A stretch of 64,000 bases of DNA from JAWKUK01 sp041398605 (GTDB taxonomy: Bacteria; Planctomycetota; UBA1135; GCA-002686595), in assembly GCA_041398605.1 (NCBI GenBank), contig JAWKUK010000009.1:248001-312000 (forward strand), given 5' to 3'. The notes under the pieces were generated by a model. The model was not told the DNA's origin, made no database searches, and was given only the letters and a program-made list of their open reading frames with translations. Positions within the stretch are counted from its first letter, which is position 1. Each line of letters begins with the position of its first letter. A program made the translations under genes and the position numbers. This document shows positions 31,398 to 41,041 of this stretch, piece by piece.

Positions 31398-33758
31398 TCA
31401 AGGCGCGATCATCATGCTGCACGCATTGCTGAAGTTGGATGTCGCGACGCCGCTGACGGAGTCCCGGTGCCAGTACTGGAAGTACCAAGTCTCACCTGGC
31501 TGCGCCGTCACGAACCCGTTCGGGGTCGGATAGGACTGGCCATAGCTGCTCGTCGCAAACGTCCCGCTCGAGCCGCTCGACTGGACCAAGTTCACGTAGC
31601 GCCCGGCGCCCAGTACACACAGCCGGCCCTGGCTGCCGCCCGCGAGGTTCACATCGCCAGGGGTCAATGCGCCGAGGAGGTACCCCATCGAGTTCACCGG
31701 GAGATCCTGGCAGAGCGCCACATGCTGCGAGACCTGACCTTGGTTCCCGTAGATCCACATCCACGACGAGCTCGTCGCGGCGTACGGCGAGGATCGTGAG
31801 TTCGCGTTTGCGTCGCAGAATTGCCGGCCGACCGCCCACTTGAAGTCGTTCTGGTCGATCGGGGAGTCGACGACCGCGCCCTGAATGAGGCCGCCCGTCG
31901 CGCTCCCCCCGGAGCGCCACACGACCGCGCCTTCGTCTAGGAACGGGCTGGGGCTCCCATCGCACCGCGTCGCGACAGCAGGCGTCCCCTCGGGCGCAGC
32001 GCTAAAGGCCAAGTTGACATGACGCTCGCAGAGCGCGATGAAGGCGTCGTTGCTCGTCTCTGAGATGCCGCCAGACATGTAGTAGACGTCCCGGTCGCTG
32101 CCGCCGACGTTGCCGTGGTAAGGCTGCGAGTACGCCAGGTAGAACGCGCGCAGGCCGCCCGCGATGCGGGAGTCGCGGCGATCGAGGTGGGGATCCACGT
32201 CCTGCAAGACTTGGCTCAGCGGGTTAGGCGAGTACGCGTGACCGTCCGTGATGACACGCGCGTGCAACGAGCGGACGCCGTTGGTCTCACGCTCGTAGCT
32301 CACGATCGAGGGGCGCTGCCCGTCCGCCACGAGCGCTAGCTGGAAGCGTGACGTCACGCTGGGCGCTGCGCAGTCTGTGGCAGGCTCCACGATGAAGTTC
32401 CCGCTCGTCGTGCCGAGCGCGCCGGTCGCGTCGATGTACCGGGCGACGATCGCGCCGAGGCCCGCCCCGACGGCATCCTGCACCCAAGCGATGGTCCACG
32501 TGTCGAGGCCGACACCATGGCGCCCCTGACCCTGAGAGATCGTCGTGCCCAGCGCGTCTGCGGCGGTCGCGTCTACGAGCACGACCGGGGTCACGGGCGT
32601 CCCGTCCCAGTCAATGATGCGGTATTCGACGTCGTAGTCGCTCGGCGAGTATTCCCGCGACCACACGACACAAAAGTGGCTCCCCGCGGCGTGGCTCGAC
32701 CGCGCGTCGCCGCCGACGTCGGCGTCGCGCTTGCGCGACCCGACCGCGCTGATCGTGAGCACCGGACCCGTCGTCGCCCGCATCGAAGTGTGGATGAGCT
32801 GTCCCACGACCGCGGACGCGCCCGCGGCGATTCGGCTCGCAACGACGAGCAGCCGGCTGCCGGCGTGGTGGTAGGCCACCCGCGGCGCCTCCCAGTCCTC
32901 GTTCGTCATGTCGACCCCGAAGGCGCTCTGCTGGTCCCCGTTCGGCGCGAACGAAGTGATGTAGACATCGCGGTTGACAGCCGAGGTGTACTCCGACCAG
33001 ACGACCCAGTAGCAGCTGTGCCCGCCGTCCCAGCACACGTCCGGGTTCGAGTCGTCGGGGCTGCCGAACGAGTTCGAGAAGCTCGCTACGAGCGGGTCGA
33101 TCGTCAGCGGCAGCGTGGCCCCCGCGACGAACGCCGCGGGCACGCGCAGCTCGATCGCGTCGCCCGTCCAGACGCGCTCGACAGGCGTCCGCGCGCCGCG
33201 GGCGTCGAACGCGACGGCGCGGCCGTACTCGACCCTCCCGAGGGTCGCGTGCTCGAACGCCAGGCCGCCGTCCGAAGACACCGTTGGCACGAGGTCCGTG
33301 ACCACGCCGAGCTCGACGACGAGGTCGCCCGCGCCGGGCAGCGAGTCGAAGACAAACGTCTGCTCGACGCCGTCGAGGCCGCACAGGTGGACCTCGGTGA
33401 AGTCCGGGTGGACCAGCGCGATCGCATCACCGCGGCGCTCGACGCGCGTCGCTGCTGCGGCCAGCTGCGCCTCCCCGACCCGCGCGCTCCGCACGGCGAA
33501 CGCCACCGGGTATTCGCGCGCAGCAGCCGGTCCAAAGACCGGCAGGAACGTCGACCCTTCGGGGCCGAACGACGCGCGGTAGTCGCGCCCGCGGACCCAG
33601 ACTTGGCCGTCTCCAGCTTCAGCAAAGAGCGGGGCCGTGATGAGGTCACGGATCCCGCCTTGCAAGGCGACGCTCGGGGCGCGCTCCGGGGCGGGCTTCT
33701 CGGCCTGGGATAGCGCCGTAGGGGCAAGGGCGAGCAAGGAAATGAGTGCGAAGTGCAT
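31398..33758 (-). CDS. secreted protein with repeated beta strands and divergent C-terminal module
   Basis: This 786-residue exported protein has a signal peptide (MHFALISLLALAPTALSQA) starting at 33758; the upstream open frame is not protein-like. The N-terminal 220 residues form a beta-rich domain (VWVRGRDYRASFGPEGS, LVVELGVVTDLVPTVS) ending with LPLTIDPLV, a pattern seen in planctomycete and myxobacterial surface proteins. The middle 400 residues carry blade-like segments (CYWVVWSEYTSAVNRDVYIT, HFCVVWSREYSPSDYDVEY) consistent with a propeller. The last 130 residues are a divergent copy of the shared C-terminal module (LAGGSQGRLCVLGAGRYV, TWYFQYWHRD, TSNFSNA). I do not recognise an enzymatic site. 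It is probably displayed outside the cell. Confidence 0.85.
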   Translation of the reverse strand: MHFALISLLALAPTALSQAEKPAPERAPSVALQGGIRDLITAPLFAEAGDGQVWVRGRDYRASFGPEGSTFLPVFGPAAAREYPVAFAVRSARVGEAQLAAAATRVERRGDAIALVHPDFTEVHLCGLDGVEQTFVFDSLPGAGDLVVELGVVTDLVPTVSSDGGLAFEHATLGRVEYGRAVAFDARGARTPVERVWTGDAIELRVPAAFVAGATLPLTIDPLVASFSNSFGSPDDSNPDVCWDGGHSCYWVVWSEYTSAVNRDVYITSFAPNGDQQSAFGVDMTNEDWEAPRVAYHHAGSRLLVVASRIAAGASAVVGQLIHTSMRATTGPVLTISAVGSRKRDADVGGDARSSHAAGSHFCVVWSREYSPSDYDVEYRIIDWDGTPVTPVVLVDATAADALGTTISQGQGRHGVGLDTWTIAWVQDAVGAGLGAIVARYIDATGALGTTSGNFIVEPATDCAAPSVTSRFQLALVADGQRPSIVSYERETNGVRSLHARVITDGHAYSPNPLSQVLQDVDPHLDRRDSRIAGGLRAFYLAYSQPYHGNVGGSDRDVYYMSGGISETSNDAFIALCERHVNLAFSAAPEGTPAVATRCDGSPSPFLDEGAVVWRSGGSATGGLIQGAVVDSPIDQNDFKWAVGRQFCDANANSRSSPYAATSSSWMWIYGNQGQVSQHVALCQDLPVNSMGYLLGALTPGDVNLAGGSQGRLCVLGAGRYVNLVQSSGSSGTFATSSYGQSYPTPNGFVTAQPGETWYFQYWHRDSVSGVATSNFSNACSMMIAP

Positions 33759-34045
33759 GGGCAAGAGGGGCCGTTCGAGAGAGACGAAGCGAGAGAGACA
33801 AAACGAGGGCCGACCCGGCCGTCGCCAGAGGAGCGATCCGCCGCCGGGCCAGGGTGTGGCGTCGATTCCTTGATTTCCGTGGCCGGGGCGCCGCGACCTC
33901 GGCGGCCGGGCACGTGCCGGCCCGTTCCAGCCGCGGCTGCCCCCTGGCGCACGCGGCCCAAGTTGGGCCTCCCGTGCATGCACGGCGGTCGTCGCCGCGC
34001 CCTGCGCTGTGCACGAATGGACCGCGCAGTTAGATTCGGGAGCAC

Positions 34046-34615
34046 ATGGACGAAGACCTGGGAGCACTGCTCGGGCGGGCCAGCCGCCGCGACCCTGCGG
34101 CTGTGGCGGAGCTGCTCGAGCGCCACCTGCCGACGCTGCGCGCCTTCGTGCGCCTGAAGGCTGGGCCCTCGCTCCTCGCGAAGGAGTCCTGCAGCGACCT
34201 CGCACAGTCCGTGTGCCGCGACGTCCTAGAAAACTCCGAACGGTTTCAATTCGGCGGCGAGCCCGAGTTTCGGCGCTGGCTCTTCACGACCGCCATGCGC
34301 AAGATCGCGGACCGCGCCCAGCACTGGCGCGCAGAGCGCCGGGATCCGGGGCGTGAGCGCGGCGGCCTCGACGATGAGGAGGCGTTCGGCCTCGCCCAGC
34401 TCTGCACGCCGGCTCAGCACGCCGCCGCGCGCGAGGACCTCGCGCGCGTCGAAGCGGCCTTCGACCAGCTCGCGCCGGACAAGCAGGAGGCGATCCTGAT
34501 GTCGCGCCTCATGGGGCTGCCCCACGCCGCGATCGCCGAGCACCTGGGCAAGTCAGAGCAGGCGGTGCGGACCATGGTCCACCGCGCCCTCGCCGAGCTG
34601 TCGGCCCACCTCTGA
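34046..34615 (+). CDS. ECF sigma factor paired with a Ser/Thr kinase
   Basis: A 189-residue sigma-70-family factor. The sigma2 region is at residues 15-95 (LLERHLPTLRAFVRLKAG, DLAQSVCRDVLENSERFQF, EFRRWLFTTAMRKIADRAQHW) and the sigma4 helix-turn-helix at 135-185 (APDKQEAILMSRLMGLPHA, IAEHLGKSEQAVRTMVHRAL). It lies 22 bases upstream of a membrane Ser/Thr kinase on the same strand. Planctomycetes have several ECF groups that lack an anti-sigma factor and are encoded beside such kinases; phosphorylation of the sigma factor is known to activate one group, so kinase control is the likely mode here. Confidence 0.9.
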   Translation: MDEDLGALLGRASRRDPAAVAELLERHLPTLRAFVRLKAGPSLLAKESCSDLAQSVCRDVLENSERFQFGGEPEFRRWLFTTAMRKIADRAQHWRAERRDPGRERGGLDDEEAFGLAQLCTPAQHAAAREDLARVEAAFDQLAPDKQEAILMSRLMGLPHAAIAEHLGKSEQAVRTMVHRALAELSAHL

Positions 34616-34637
34616 GCCCACGGAGGGGAAGCGCGCG

Positions 34638-37460
34638 ATGCACGCGGAGACCCATGGCAGCGAAGGCGCCGGAGACGACGCAGGGGACGAGGTCCTCCGG
34701 TTGGTCACGGAGGCGCTCGAGCAGCTCGAGGCTGGCGGCGACGCGGCCCTCGCGGCGTATGTCGCGGGCCTGTCGGCGCACCGCGCGCACGTCGAGCGCA
34801 GGCTCGCGGCGCTGCGCAGCGCGGGGCTGATCGGGCCGACAGAGCCTGAGCCGCTCGGCCTGCCCGAGGTCCTCGGCGACTTCCGGCTCGTCGAGCCCCT
34901 CGGCAGCGGCGGCATGGGCGTGGTCTACAGGGGGGTGCAGCTCTCGCTCGGGCGCGAAGTCGCCATCAAGCTCGTCCGCCCAGAGCAAGTCCACCTGCCG
35001 GGCGCGCGTGAGCGCTTCCTGCGCGAGATCCAGATCATCGCGAAGCTCGGGCATGAGGGCATCGTGCGCCTCTACGACTCTGGCGAGGTGCGCGGCGTGC
35101 CGTGGTTCGCCATGGAGCTCGTGCATGGCGCGTCGTTGGCCGACGTGCTGCATGCGCACCTTGGCCGCGCGCCGCACGAGCTGCAGGGCGCCGAATTCAT
35201 CAGGCTCCTACCCGAGGGGCAGCGCGCGCACGCGAACGAGGCGTTCTTCGCGGGTTCTTGGGTCGAGGTCGCGCTGCGCCTCGTCGAGCGCGCCGCGCTC
35301 GCGCTCGAGGAGGCGCATCGGATCGGGGTCCTGCACCGCGACCTCAAGCCGTCGAACATCATGTACACGGCGAGCGGTCGCGTCGTGCTGCTCGACTTCG
35401 GCCTGGCGTGGACGGCCGAGATGGGGCGCTTGACGCGCTCCAGCGCGCAGCTCGGCACCGCCCACTACATGGCGCCCGAGCAGTTCGAAGGCTCTGGCCG
35501 CACGTACGACGAGCGGACCGACGTCTACGCGCTGGGCGTCGTCCTGCGCGAGCTCGTCACGTTGCGCAGCGCCTTCAACGGCGCGACGCTCGCCGCGATC
35601 GCGCGTCAGGTCCTCGACGGCCGCCCCGCACCCTTCCAGCGCAACGTCGGCGAGCGCGTCCCAGGGCTCGAGGTCGTGATCGGTGTCGCGATGGAGCGTG
35701 ACCGCGCGCGGCGCTACGCGACGGCGCGGTCCTTTGCCCGGGACCTGCGGGCCCTCGTAGAGGGCGCGCCGATCGCGGCGCGCCCGCCGAGCTTGACGCT
35801 CCGCCTGCGCCGCATCGCGCGGCGTTACCGCGCGCTCTCCGGGGGGCTCGCGGCGGCGGGCGCCCTGCTCGCGATCTTGCCGTTCCTCGTCGCTTGGCGG
35901 GAGCGCGAGCTGCGCCTCGACCTCGAGGCGGCCAACGTCGAGCTCGCCGCCGAGGTCCGGCGCGCCGACGGGAACTTCGGGCTTGCAGCGGACGCGCTCA
36001 GCCGCACGCTCGAGCGCGTCGACCGCGAAGACTTGGCTGGGATCCCTGACCTGCTCGGCTTCTCCGAAGGCGTGCTGCGCGACACGGATGAGGTGCTCTC
36101 GGCGCTGATGGTCTCGAACCCGAGCGACCCCAGCACGCGCCTCCGCGTCGCCGAGGCGCTCTTGACCGCCGGGCGTGTGCGCTGGCAGTACCGTGACATC
36201 GAGCGCGCTCAGGCTGCGCACCGGCGCGTCACCGCGCTCGTCGACGGGTGCGACGCGGACCCTGAGCGCGTCGATCGCGTCGACCTCGTCGCACGCCTCG
36301 GCCTCGTGTACCTCGATCGATTGGACCCACGTGCGGCCGCCGCCGCTTACCGGGAGGCGCGGGAGCGAGTGCTCGCCCATGGCGCCATCGAGGGGCGCAC
36401 GCTCGAGCTGCGCGGCTTGTTCGCGCGGGCGCTCGCGCGCGAAGGGGCGGCGCGCGTCGACCTCGGCGAAGCGGAGGCGTTCGCTCTGCTCGAGGCGGCG
36501 CAGAGCCAGCGCGAGGCGCTGCTCACCTCCCAAGAGAGCGTCGAGCTGCGCGGCGAGCTCATCCTCACGTACGACGAGCTCGCCCGCGGCCTGGCGGGCA
36601 TAGGCGAGCATGAGCGCGCGGCTCAGCACGAGCGGGCCGCAGAGGCCGCGCTGGGCGCTGCGCTCAGGCTCGCGCCGGAGTCCGCGGCGGAGCGCGCCGA
36701 GCTGGCCGAGCTCGCGATGGTCCTCGGGTCGCGGGCGCGCCGTAAGGAGCGGTGGGACGAGGCGATCGCGAGCTTCGAGGGTGCCGCCTCGCATTGGTGG
36801 TGGGTCGTCGAGCGGCGCGGCACGCGCTTGACTGGCTACCGCGGCTGGGCGCACAGCGAGGCGAGCCGAGCGGAGTGCTACCTGCAGCGCGGCGAGCGCG
36901 CGCAGGCGATCGAGATCTACAAGCACACGCTCGAGGAGCTGGCCCCCCTGCTCTCGTTGTGGCGCAACGATGCGAAGTCGAACGTCCTGGTCCTCGGGCT
37001 CCGCTTGGGTCTGGGGCGGATCCTTGAGGGGACCCCAGAGGACCGCCAGGCGCTGCGCGAGGTGCTCGACGCGGCGCTCGTCCAGGTGAACTGGGTGCGC
37101 GCGCAAGGGCTGCGGGGCGCGGTGCTCGCGGACGCGTGCTGCGACGTGCTGCGCGAGCGGGCAGAGCTCGAGTTGGCAGAGGGTCGCCCGCTGGCGGCGC
37201 TGGCTGAGCTCGAGGGGGCGGAGGAGCACATCGCTTCGGCAATGGCCCAAGCGGCCGAAGAGCACGTGGGACTCGGCGACCAGGCGACCACCGTGGCGTG
37301 TGTGCGCGCGGAGGCGCTGCTCCAGCTCGCGCGGGTCGATGAGGCCTGTGCCACGCTCACGGCGCTGCGACGCTTGCCGGCGGACCTGCACGCGCGGGTC
37401 CCGTCGCTCGCCGCTCACGCATCGGACCCGCGCCTCGCAGCGGTCTGGGCGAAGTTGTGA
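34638..37460 (+). CDS. transmembrane serine/threonine protein kinase with C-terminal helical repeats
   Basis: The 940-residue protein has a short helical N-terminus, a Hanks-type kinase at residues 80-345, one membrane segment near 398-418, and a 500-residue C-terminal part made of helical TPR-like repeats. Kinase landmarks are GSGGMGVVYRG near 88, the ATP lysine in VAIKLVRP near 112, HRDLKPSN near 232, DFGLAW near 253 and MAPEQ near 276. All catalytic residues appear present. A ribosome site (GGAGGGGAA) precedes ATG 34638. With the ECF factor upstream it forms a probable signalling unit in which the far side of the membrane senses and the cytoplasmic kinase phosphorylates. The stop codon lies in the first unit of a 9-base repeat. 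Confidence 0.92.
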   Translation: MHAETHGSEGAGDDAGDEVLRLVTEALEQLEAGGDAALAAYVAGLSAHRAHVERRLAALRSAGLIGPTEPEPLGLPEVLGDFRLVEPLGSGGMGVVYRGVQLSLGREVAIKLVRPEQVHLPGARERFLREIQIIAKLGHEGIVRLYDSGEVRGVPWFAMELVHGASLADVLHAHLGRAPHELQGAEFIRLLPEGQRAHANEAFFAGSWVEVALRLVERAALALEEAHRIGVLHRDLKPSNIMYTASGRVVLLDFGLAWTAEMGRLTRSSAQLGTAHYMAPEQFEGSGRTYDERTDVYALGVVLRELVTLRSAFNGATLAAIARQVLDGRPAPFQRNVGERVPGLEVVIGVAMERDRARRYATARSFARDLRALVEGAPIAARPPSLTLRLRRIARRYRALSGGLAAAGALLAILPFLVAWRERELRLDLEAANVELAAEVRRADGNFGLAADALSRTLERVDREDLAGIPDLLGFSEGVLRDTDEVLSALMVSNPSDPSTRLRVAEALLTAGRVRWQYRDIERAQAAHRRVTALVDGCDADPERVDRVDLVARLGLVYLDRLDPRAAAAAYREARERVLAHGAIEGRTLELRGLFARALAREGAARVDLGEAEAFALLEAAQSQREALLTSQESVELRGELILTYDELARGLAGIGEHERAAQHERAAEAALGAALRLAPESAAERAELAELAMVLGSRARRKERWDEAIASFEGAASHWWWVVERRGTRLTGYRGWAHSEASRAECYLQRGERAQAIEIYKHTLEELAPLLSLWRNDAKSNVLVLGLRLGLGRILEGTPEDRQALREVLDAALVQVNWVRAQGLRGAVLADACCDVLRERAELELAEGRPLAALAELEGAEEHIASAMAQAAEEHVGLGDQATTVACVRAEALLQLARVDEACATLTALRRLPADLHARVPSLAAHASDPRLAAVWAKL

Positions 37461-37499
37461 GGGCTGTGAGGGCTGTGAGGGCTGTGAGGGCTGTGAGGC
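37456..37499. repeat. 9-bp tandem repeat overlapping the kinase stop codon
   Basis: Four full units of TGTGAGGGC and part of a fifth begin at the last codon of the kinase gene; the stop TGA at 37458-37460 lies in the first unit. Confidence 0.95.
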
Positions 37500-37636
37500 G
37501 TACCTCGCACCGACCAGCGCGGGTTCAGCTTGCACGCAGGCAACGGGCCACCCCGACCGCTCGCGCGCGCCCGCGATGCGAATCCGGGGCGCAGGTCCCT
37601 GGCAGGGTTGCGCGTCCACGAGTAGGGTCCGGGGTC

Positions 37637-38788
37637 ATGAAGATCTCCGCCACGACTCGCTTTCTCCTTCCCCTCGGCGCAGCGGCGCTCCTCGTCGTCT
37701 CCGCGGCCGCCCAGCGGACCTACTGCGCCACCCTCGGCGGCCAGCTGCACGAGCTCGACATTGCGGCGCAGACCGTCACTCCCCTAACCGGGACGGGTGT
37801 CAACCTGCTGTTTGGCATCGCGAACCTCAGCAGCCCGACCGAGCTCCTGATCTCGGGCGTCACCGCGGGCCGATTCCACGTCGACCTGTCAACGGGCGTC
37901 GTCACACCGCTGCCGGGCGGGAGCCCGCCGATCTTCGCGCTCTGCAACAACGAGAGCGACGGCAGGGTCTACGGCGCCTCGCTCGGCAACCTCTACCAGG
38001 TCGACGCCACCACAGGCACGCCGACGCTCGTCGGCGCGACGGGCCTGCCGAACATCTGGGGCGTCGAGTACGTCCCGCGGTTGAACGCGTTCGTCGCGCA
38101 TGAGCCGATCTCAGACCGGCTGTACTCGCTCGACCCCGCGACAGGCGCCTCGACGCTCATCGGTCCGACGAACATGGACGGCCTCGTGTCGATCTGGTAC
38201 GACCTCGCCGGCGACACGCTCTACGGCATCTGTGACGCCAACAACGGAGGGTGCGTCGTGGAGCTCGACCTGACCACGGGCGCGGCGACCCCGCTCTTCA
38301 CGACGGGGCTGAACCTCGTCGGGATCGGCGGCGACATCGGCGGCGGAGGCCCGCCGACGCTCGGCACGTCGTACTGTAGCGCCGTGCCGAACTCGACGGG
38401 CGCCGCCGCGGTCCTCGGCGCCACCGGCTCGGACGTCGTCGCAAACAACGACGTGACGCTCACGTGCACCGGCCTGCCGCCCAACTCGTTCGGCTACTTC
38501 CTTAGCGGCACCGCGCAGACCCTCGTAGTGGCGCCGGGCGGGAGCCAAGGCAACCTCTGTGTCGGCGGCACCGTCGGTCGCTTCAACCGCGCGGCGTTCA
38601 ACGAGATCCAGAACTCGGGCGCCTCCGGGCAGTTCTCGCTCGTGATCGACCTGACGAACATGCCGACGCCCACAGGACCCGAGGTGCTTATGGCAGGCGA
38701 CACGCGGACCTTCCAGTGCTGGTACCGCGACGCCAATCCGACCGCGACGTCGAACTTCAGTGACGGCGTCGAGGTCATGTTCCTTTGA
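37637..38788 (+). CDS. secreted propeller-like protein with shared C-terminal module
   Basis: The 383-residue product starts at ATG 37637, giving a signal peptide (TTRFLLPLGAAALLVVSAAAQ). Residues 25-235 contain repeated short blades (GQLHELDIAAQTVTPLTG, GNLYQVDATTGTPTLVGA, DRLYSLDPATGASTLIG, CVVELDLTTGAATPLF) with a regular spacing of about 45 residues, typical of a small beta-propeller. The final 130 residues are a canonical copy of the shared C-terminal module (NSTGAAA, ANNDVTLTCTGLPPNSFGYF, PGGSQGNLCVGG, TFQCWYRD, TSNFSDG). It is probably exported and surface-retained. The function of the propeller is unknown. Confidence 0.88.
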   Translation: MKISATTRFLLPLGAAALLVVSAAAQRTYCATLGGQLHELDIAAQTVTPLTGTGVNLLFGIANLSSPTELLISGVTAGRFHVDLSTGVVTPLPGGSPPIFALCNNESDGRVYGASLGNLYQVDATTGTPTLVGATGLPNIWGVEYVPRLNAFVAHEPISDRLYSLDPATGASTLIGPTNMDGLVSIWYDLAGDTLYGICDANNGGCVVELDLTTGAATPLFTTGLNLVGIGGDIGGGGPPTLGTSYCSAVPNSTGAAAVLGATGSDVVANNDVTLTCTGLPPNSFGYFLSGTAQTLVVAPGGSQGNLCVGGTVGRFNRAAFNEIQNSGASGQFSLVIDLTNMPTPTGPEVLMAGDTRTFQCWYRDANPTATSNFSDGVEVMFL

Positions 38789-38925
38789 TACGAGGCGAGC
38801 GCTCGTTCGCTGGTGACGGTGAGCGGCGTCACGCGTGCGAAGCGTGAGAGGCGACCATCTTCCTCCCCCTGCGGAGGGAGAGGGTTCTTGCTGCAATGAG
38901 CTCGTACGCGAGGGCCTGACGCGCT

Positions 38926-39663
38926 TCACCCACCAGCATGATCGCCGGCACATCGGCGCGGCGGCCTGCCGGCTGGTCGCGCAGCAGAAGGCAGGCGCGC
39001 GACGCGGGCGGCGGCGAGGCTCGCGGCGAGCCAAGCGGTCGCGAGGGTGAAGCCGCCGAGCACGTCCGTGGCGTAGTGAACGCCCAGGACGATCCGGCTT
39101 ACGCCGACGAGGGCTGCCAGCCCGACGCACAGGGCCGCCAGGGCGATTCGGGCTGCTAAAGGCGCTGCGCTCCGCCACGCGAGGACCGCGAAGAGCCCGT
39201 ACACAAGCGCAGCGGTGAAGGAGTGGCCGCTCGGAAAGCTGTAGCCGTGCTCGGCGACGAGCTGGAGCTCAGGGCGCGCTCGATGGAAGAACGCCTTGAG
39301 GGCGTAGAGCAGCCCCTGCCCTGCTGCGAACGATGCGATCAGGAGGCCCGCCGCCCTGCGCTGCCGCTGGCGCAAGAGGCCGACTGTGACAGCGAGCATG
39401 AGCGGAATGGCGACCCACACGCTCCCCAGAGAGGTGACCGCTTTGAAGCTGGAGACGACGGCTGGTGACGCCGACTCTGCGGCGGCAGCGGCCCAGCGGT
39501 CCACGCGGTCGAGGTCCTCTTGGCGGGTCCACAACTCGACGACCTCGATGAAGCCCCAGAAAGCGAGCCACACAACGACGAGCGCGAGCGTGAGGCCGAG
39601 GCCGTAGCGCTGCCCGGGCGTAAGGCGATCGCGCGCAAAGGCGAGGACGTGCTGGCGAGTCAT
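38926..39663 (-). CDS. PAP2-family membrane phosphatase
   Basis: A 245-residue integral membrane protein with the three phosphatidic-acid-phosphatase type 2 signature motifs in order: KAFFHRARP near 120, PSGHS near 143 and SRIVLGVHYATDV near 190. Six hydrophobic segments surround them. Such enzymes dephosphorylate lipid phosphates such as phosphatidate, undecaprenyl pyrophosphate or lipid A on the outer face of the membrane; the exact substrate cannot be told. Residues after 215 are a polar Arg/Ala/Pro-rich tail. The gene stands alone on the minus strand. Confidence 0.9.
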   Translation of the reverse strand: MTRQHVLAFARDRLTPGQRYGLGLTLALVVVWLAFWGFIEVVELWTRQEDLDRVDRWAAAAAESASPAVVSSFKAVTSLGSVWVAIPLMLAVTVGLLRQRQRRAAGLLIASFAAGQGLLYALKAFFHRARPELQLVAEHGYSFPSGHSFTAALVYGLFAVLAWRSAAPLAARIALAALCVGLAALVGVSRIVLGVHYATDVLGGFTLATAWLAASLAAARVARLPSAARPAGRPPRRCAGDHAGG

Positions 39664-39767
39664 CGGTGAGGCAGCGGCGGCGGGAGTCGAGCGGTCCTTC
39701 GCTGTCGAGGGCGCGCCGAGGTCGCCCTCGCCCGCCGCAGCATACGGCGACCGGCGAGCGCGCGTGG

Positions 39768-40995
39768 TCAGCGCGCGCGCAGCTCGTCTCGGGCGCGGTC
39801 GTGGTCAGGGTCCAAGGCCAGCGTCGCTTCGAACGCGAGGCGCGCCTCGTCGCGGCGGCCGAGGTCGCGCAGGCACAGGCCCTTGCGGTACCACGCGCTC
39901 GAGAGCTCGGGCATGAAGTCGCCGACCGGGGCGCCGGCGATGAACTCATCCAACAGCTCGATCGCGGCTTCGAGCTCGAACCCGCCGCGCTGGCAGCAGC
40001 GCGCGCGCTCATGGACCGCGAGATACCACGTCGTCGTGCGCGGCCCCGTCCCGAGCGCGGCGTAGACCGCCGCCGCGTCCTGGAAGCGGTCCAAGGTCTG
40101 CAAGAGCTGACCGCGCGAGAGCGCCACCCGCGCGCGGTCCTCGGGCGTCAGGTCGCTGCGCGCCGCGAGCGCCTCGACACGCGCGAGCGCATCGGCGGTC
40201 CGGTCCTCCTTGTCGAGCCTCCTGCGCGCGCCACAGCTCGCCGCGCACGGGTCGAGCGCCGCGAGCGCCTCGATGCACTCGCGCGCCTTTGCGGCGCCGC
40301 CGATGGGCCACGGCGCGTACAGGTAGATCGCGAGCTCCTCGTCGCGCGCGTCGAGGTTCAGCGGGTCGAGCGCGACGGCGGCGGCGAGCTCGCCCTTGCA
40401 CTCGCCGACGTCACCGAGCGAGCGCAGGACCACCGTCCAACCGCCGCGACGGCCCGCGTCGACGAGCGCCATCGCGAGCGCGCGCGCGCGGGCGTGGTGC
40501 GCCACGGAGCCTCGCGGGCGCCAATGCAACGGCCATGTCCGCATGCGCGCGCGCGTCCGCGAAGCGACGCAGCTGGCGGAGCGCCGTCGAGAGCAGGACA
40601 TGCAGCTCGCCGCGCTCGGCGTCGCGCTGCGCTTGACCCGCCGGATCGAGCTCTGGCTCCGCAGGCCCCAATGCGCCTAGGGCCGCTTCGAGCCGCGTCA
40701 CGTGGGCGACGAGCGCCGCTGCCTCGGCGACCTGGGCGAGCTCCTGGAGGGTAGGCAGCGCGGGCGCCGCGGAAGTCGGCGGCGCGACCTCGCTCGGAGC
40801 GGCTGCACCCGGCGGTCCGGCGTCGGACGCGACCGCCGGCGCGACGTCTAACGGGGCAGCCGCGGCGACTGCGCGCACAGCGTCGACGTCGACCCCGCCG
40901 AGCGTGTCACGTTCGCTCACGGTGACGACCACATAAACGCCCGCCCCCACAACGGCGAGCGTCAACACGAGCAGAACGAGCGAGCGGCGGCGCAC
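39768..40995 (-). CDS. membrane-anchored TPR protein, frameshifted
   Basis: Two overlapping minus-strand frames together make one protein of about 408 residues. The first, from 40995, has an N-terminal membrane anchor (SLVLLVLTLAVVGAGVYVVV), an Ala/Pro linker and the first TPR unit ending in RFADARAHADMAVALAPA. The second continues VAHHARARALAMALVDAGRR and further TPR units to 39768, for example DALARVEALAARSDL and FEATLALDPDHDRARDELRAR. The break is at 40510-40511. Removing one G on the coding strand (C on the plus strand) joins the two into APASSVAHHARA. As sequenced, the product would stop early and lose most repeats. TPR arrays mediate protein contacts; the partner is unknown. Confidence 0.75.
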
Positions 40996-41041
40996 CCCCG
41001 AAAGGATGCCAACCGCCGCCCGAGTACGAAACGCGGAAGCG

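Noticed and set aside
35208..37619. An 803-codon minus-strand frame
   Set aside because: It is antisense to the Ser/Thr kinase gene, which has all catalytic motifs; the shadow is Arg/Ala/Leu-rich without domains.
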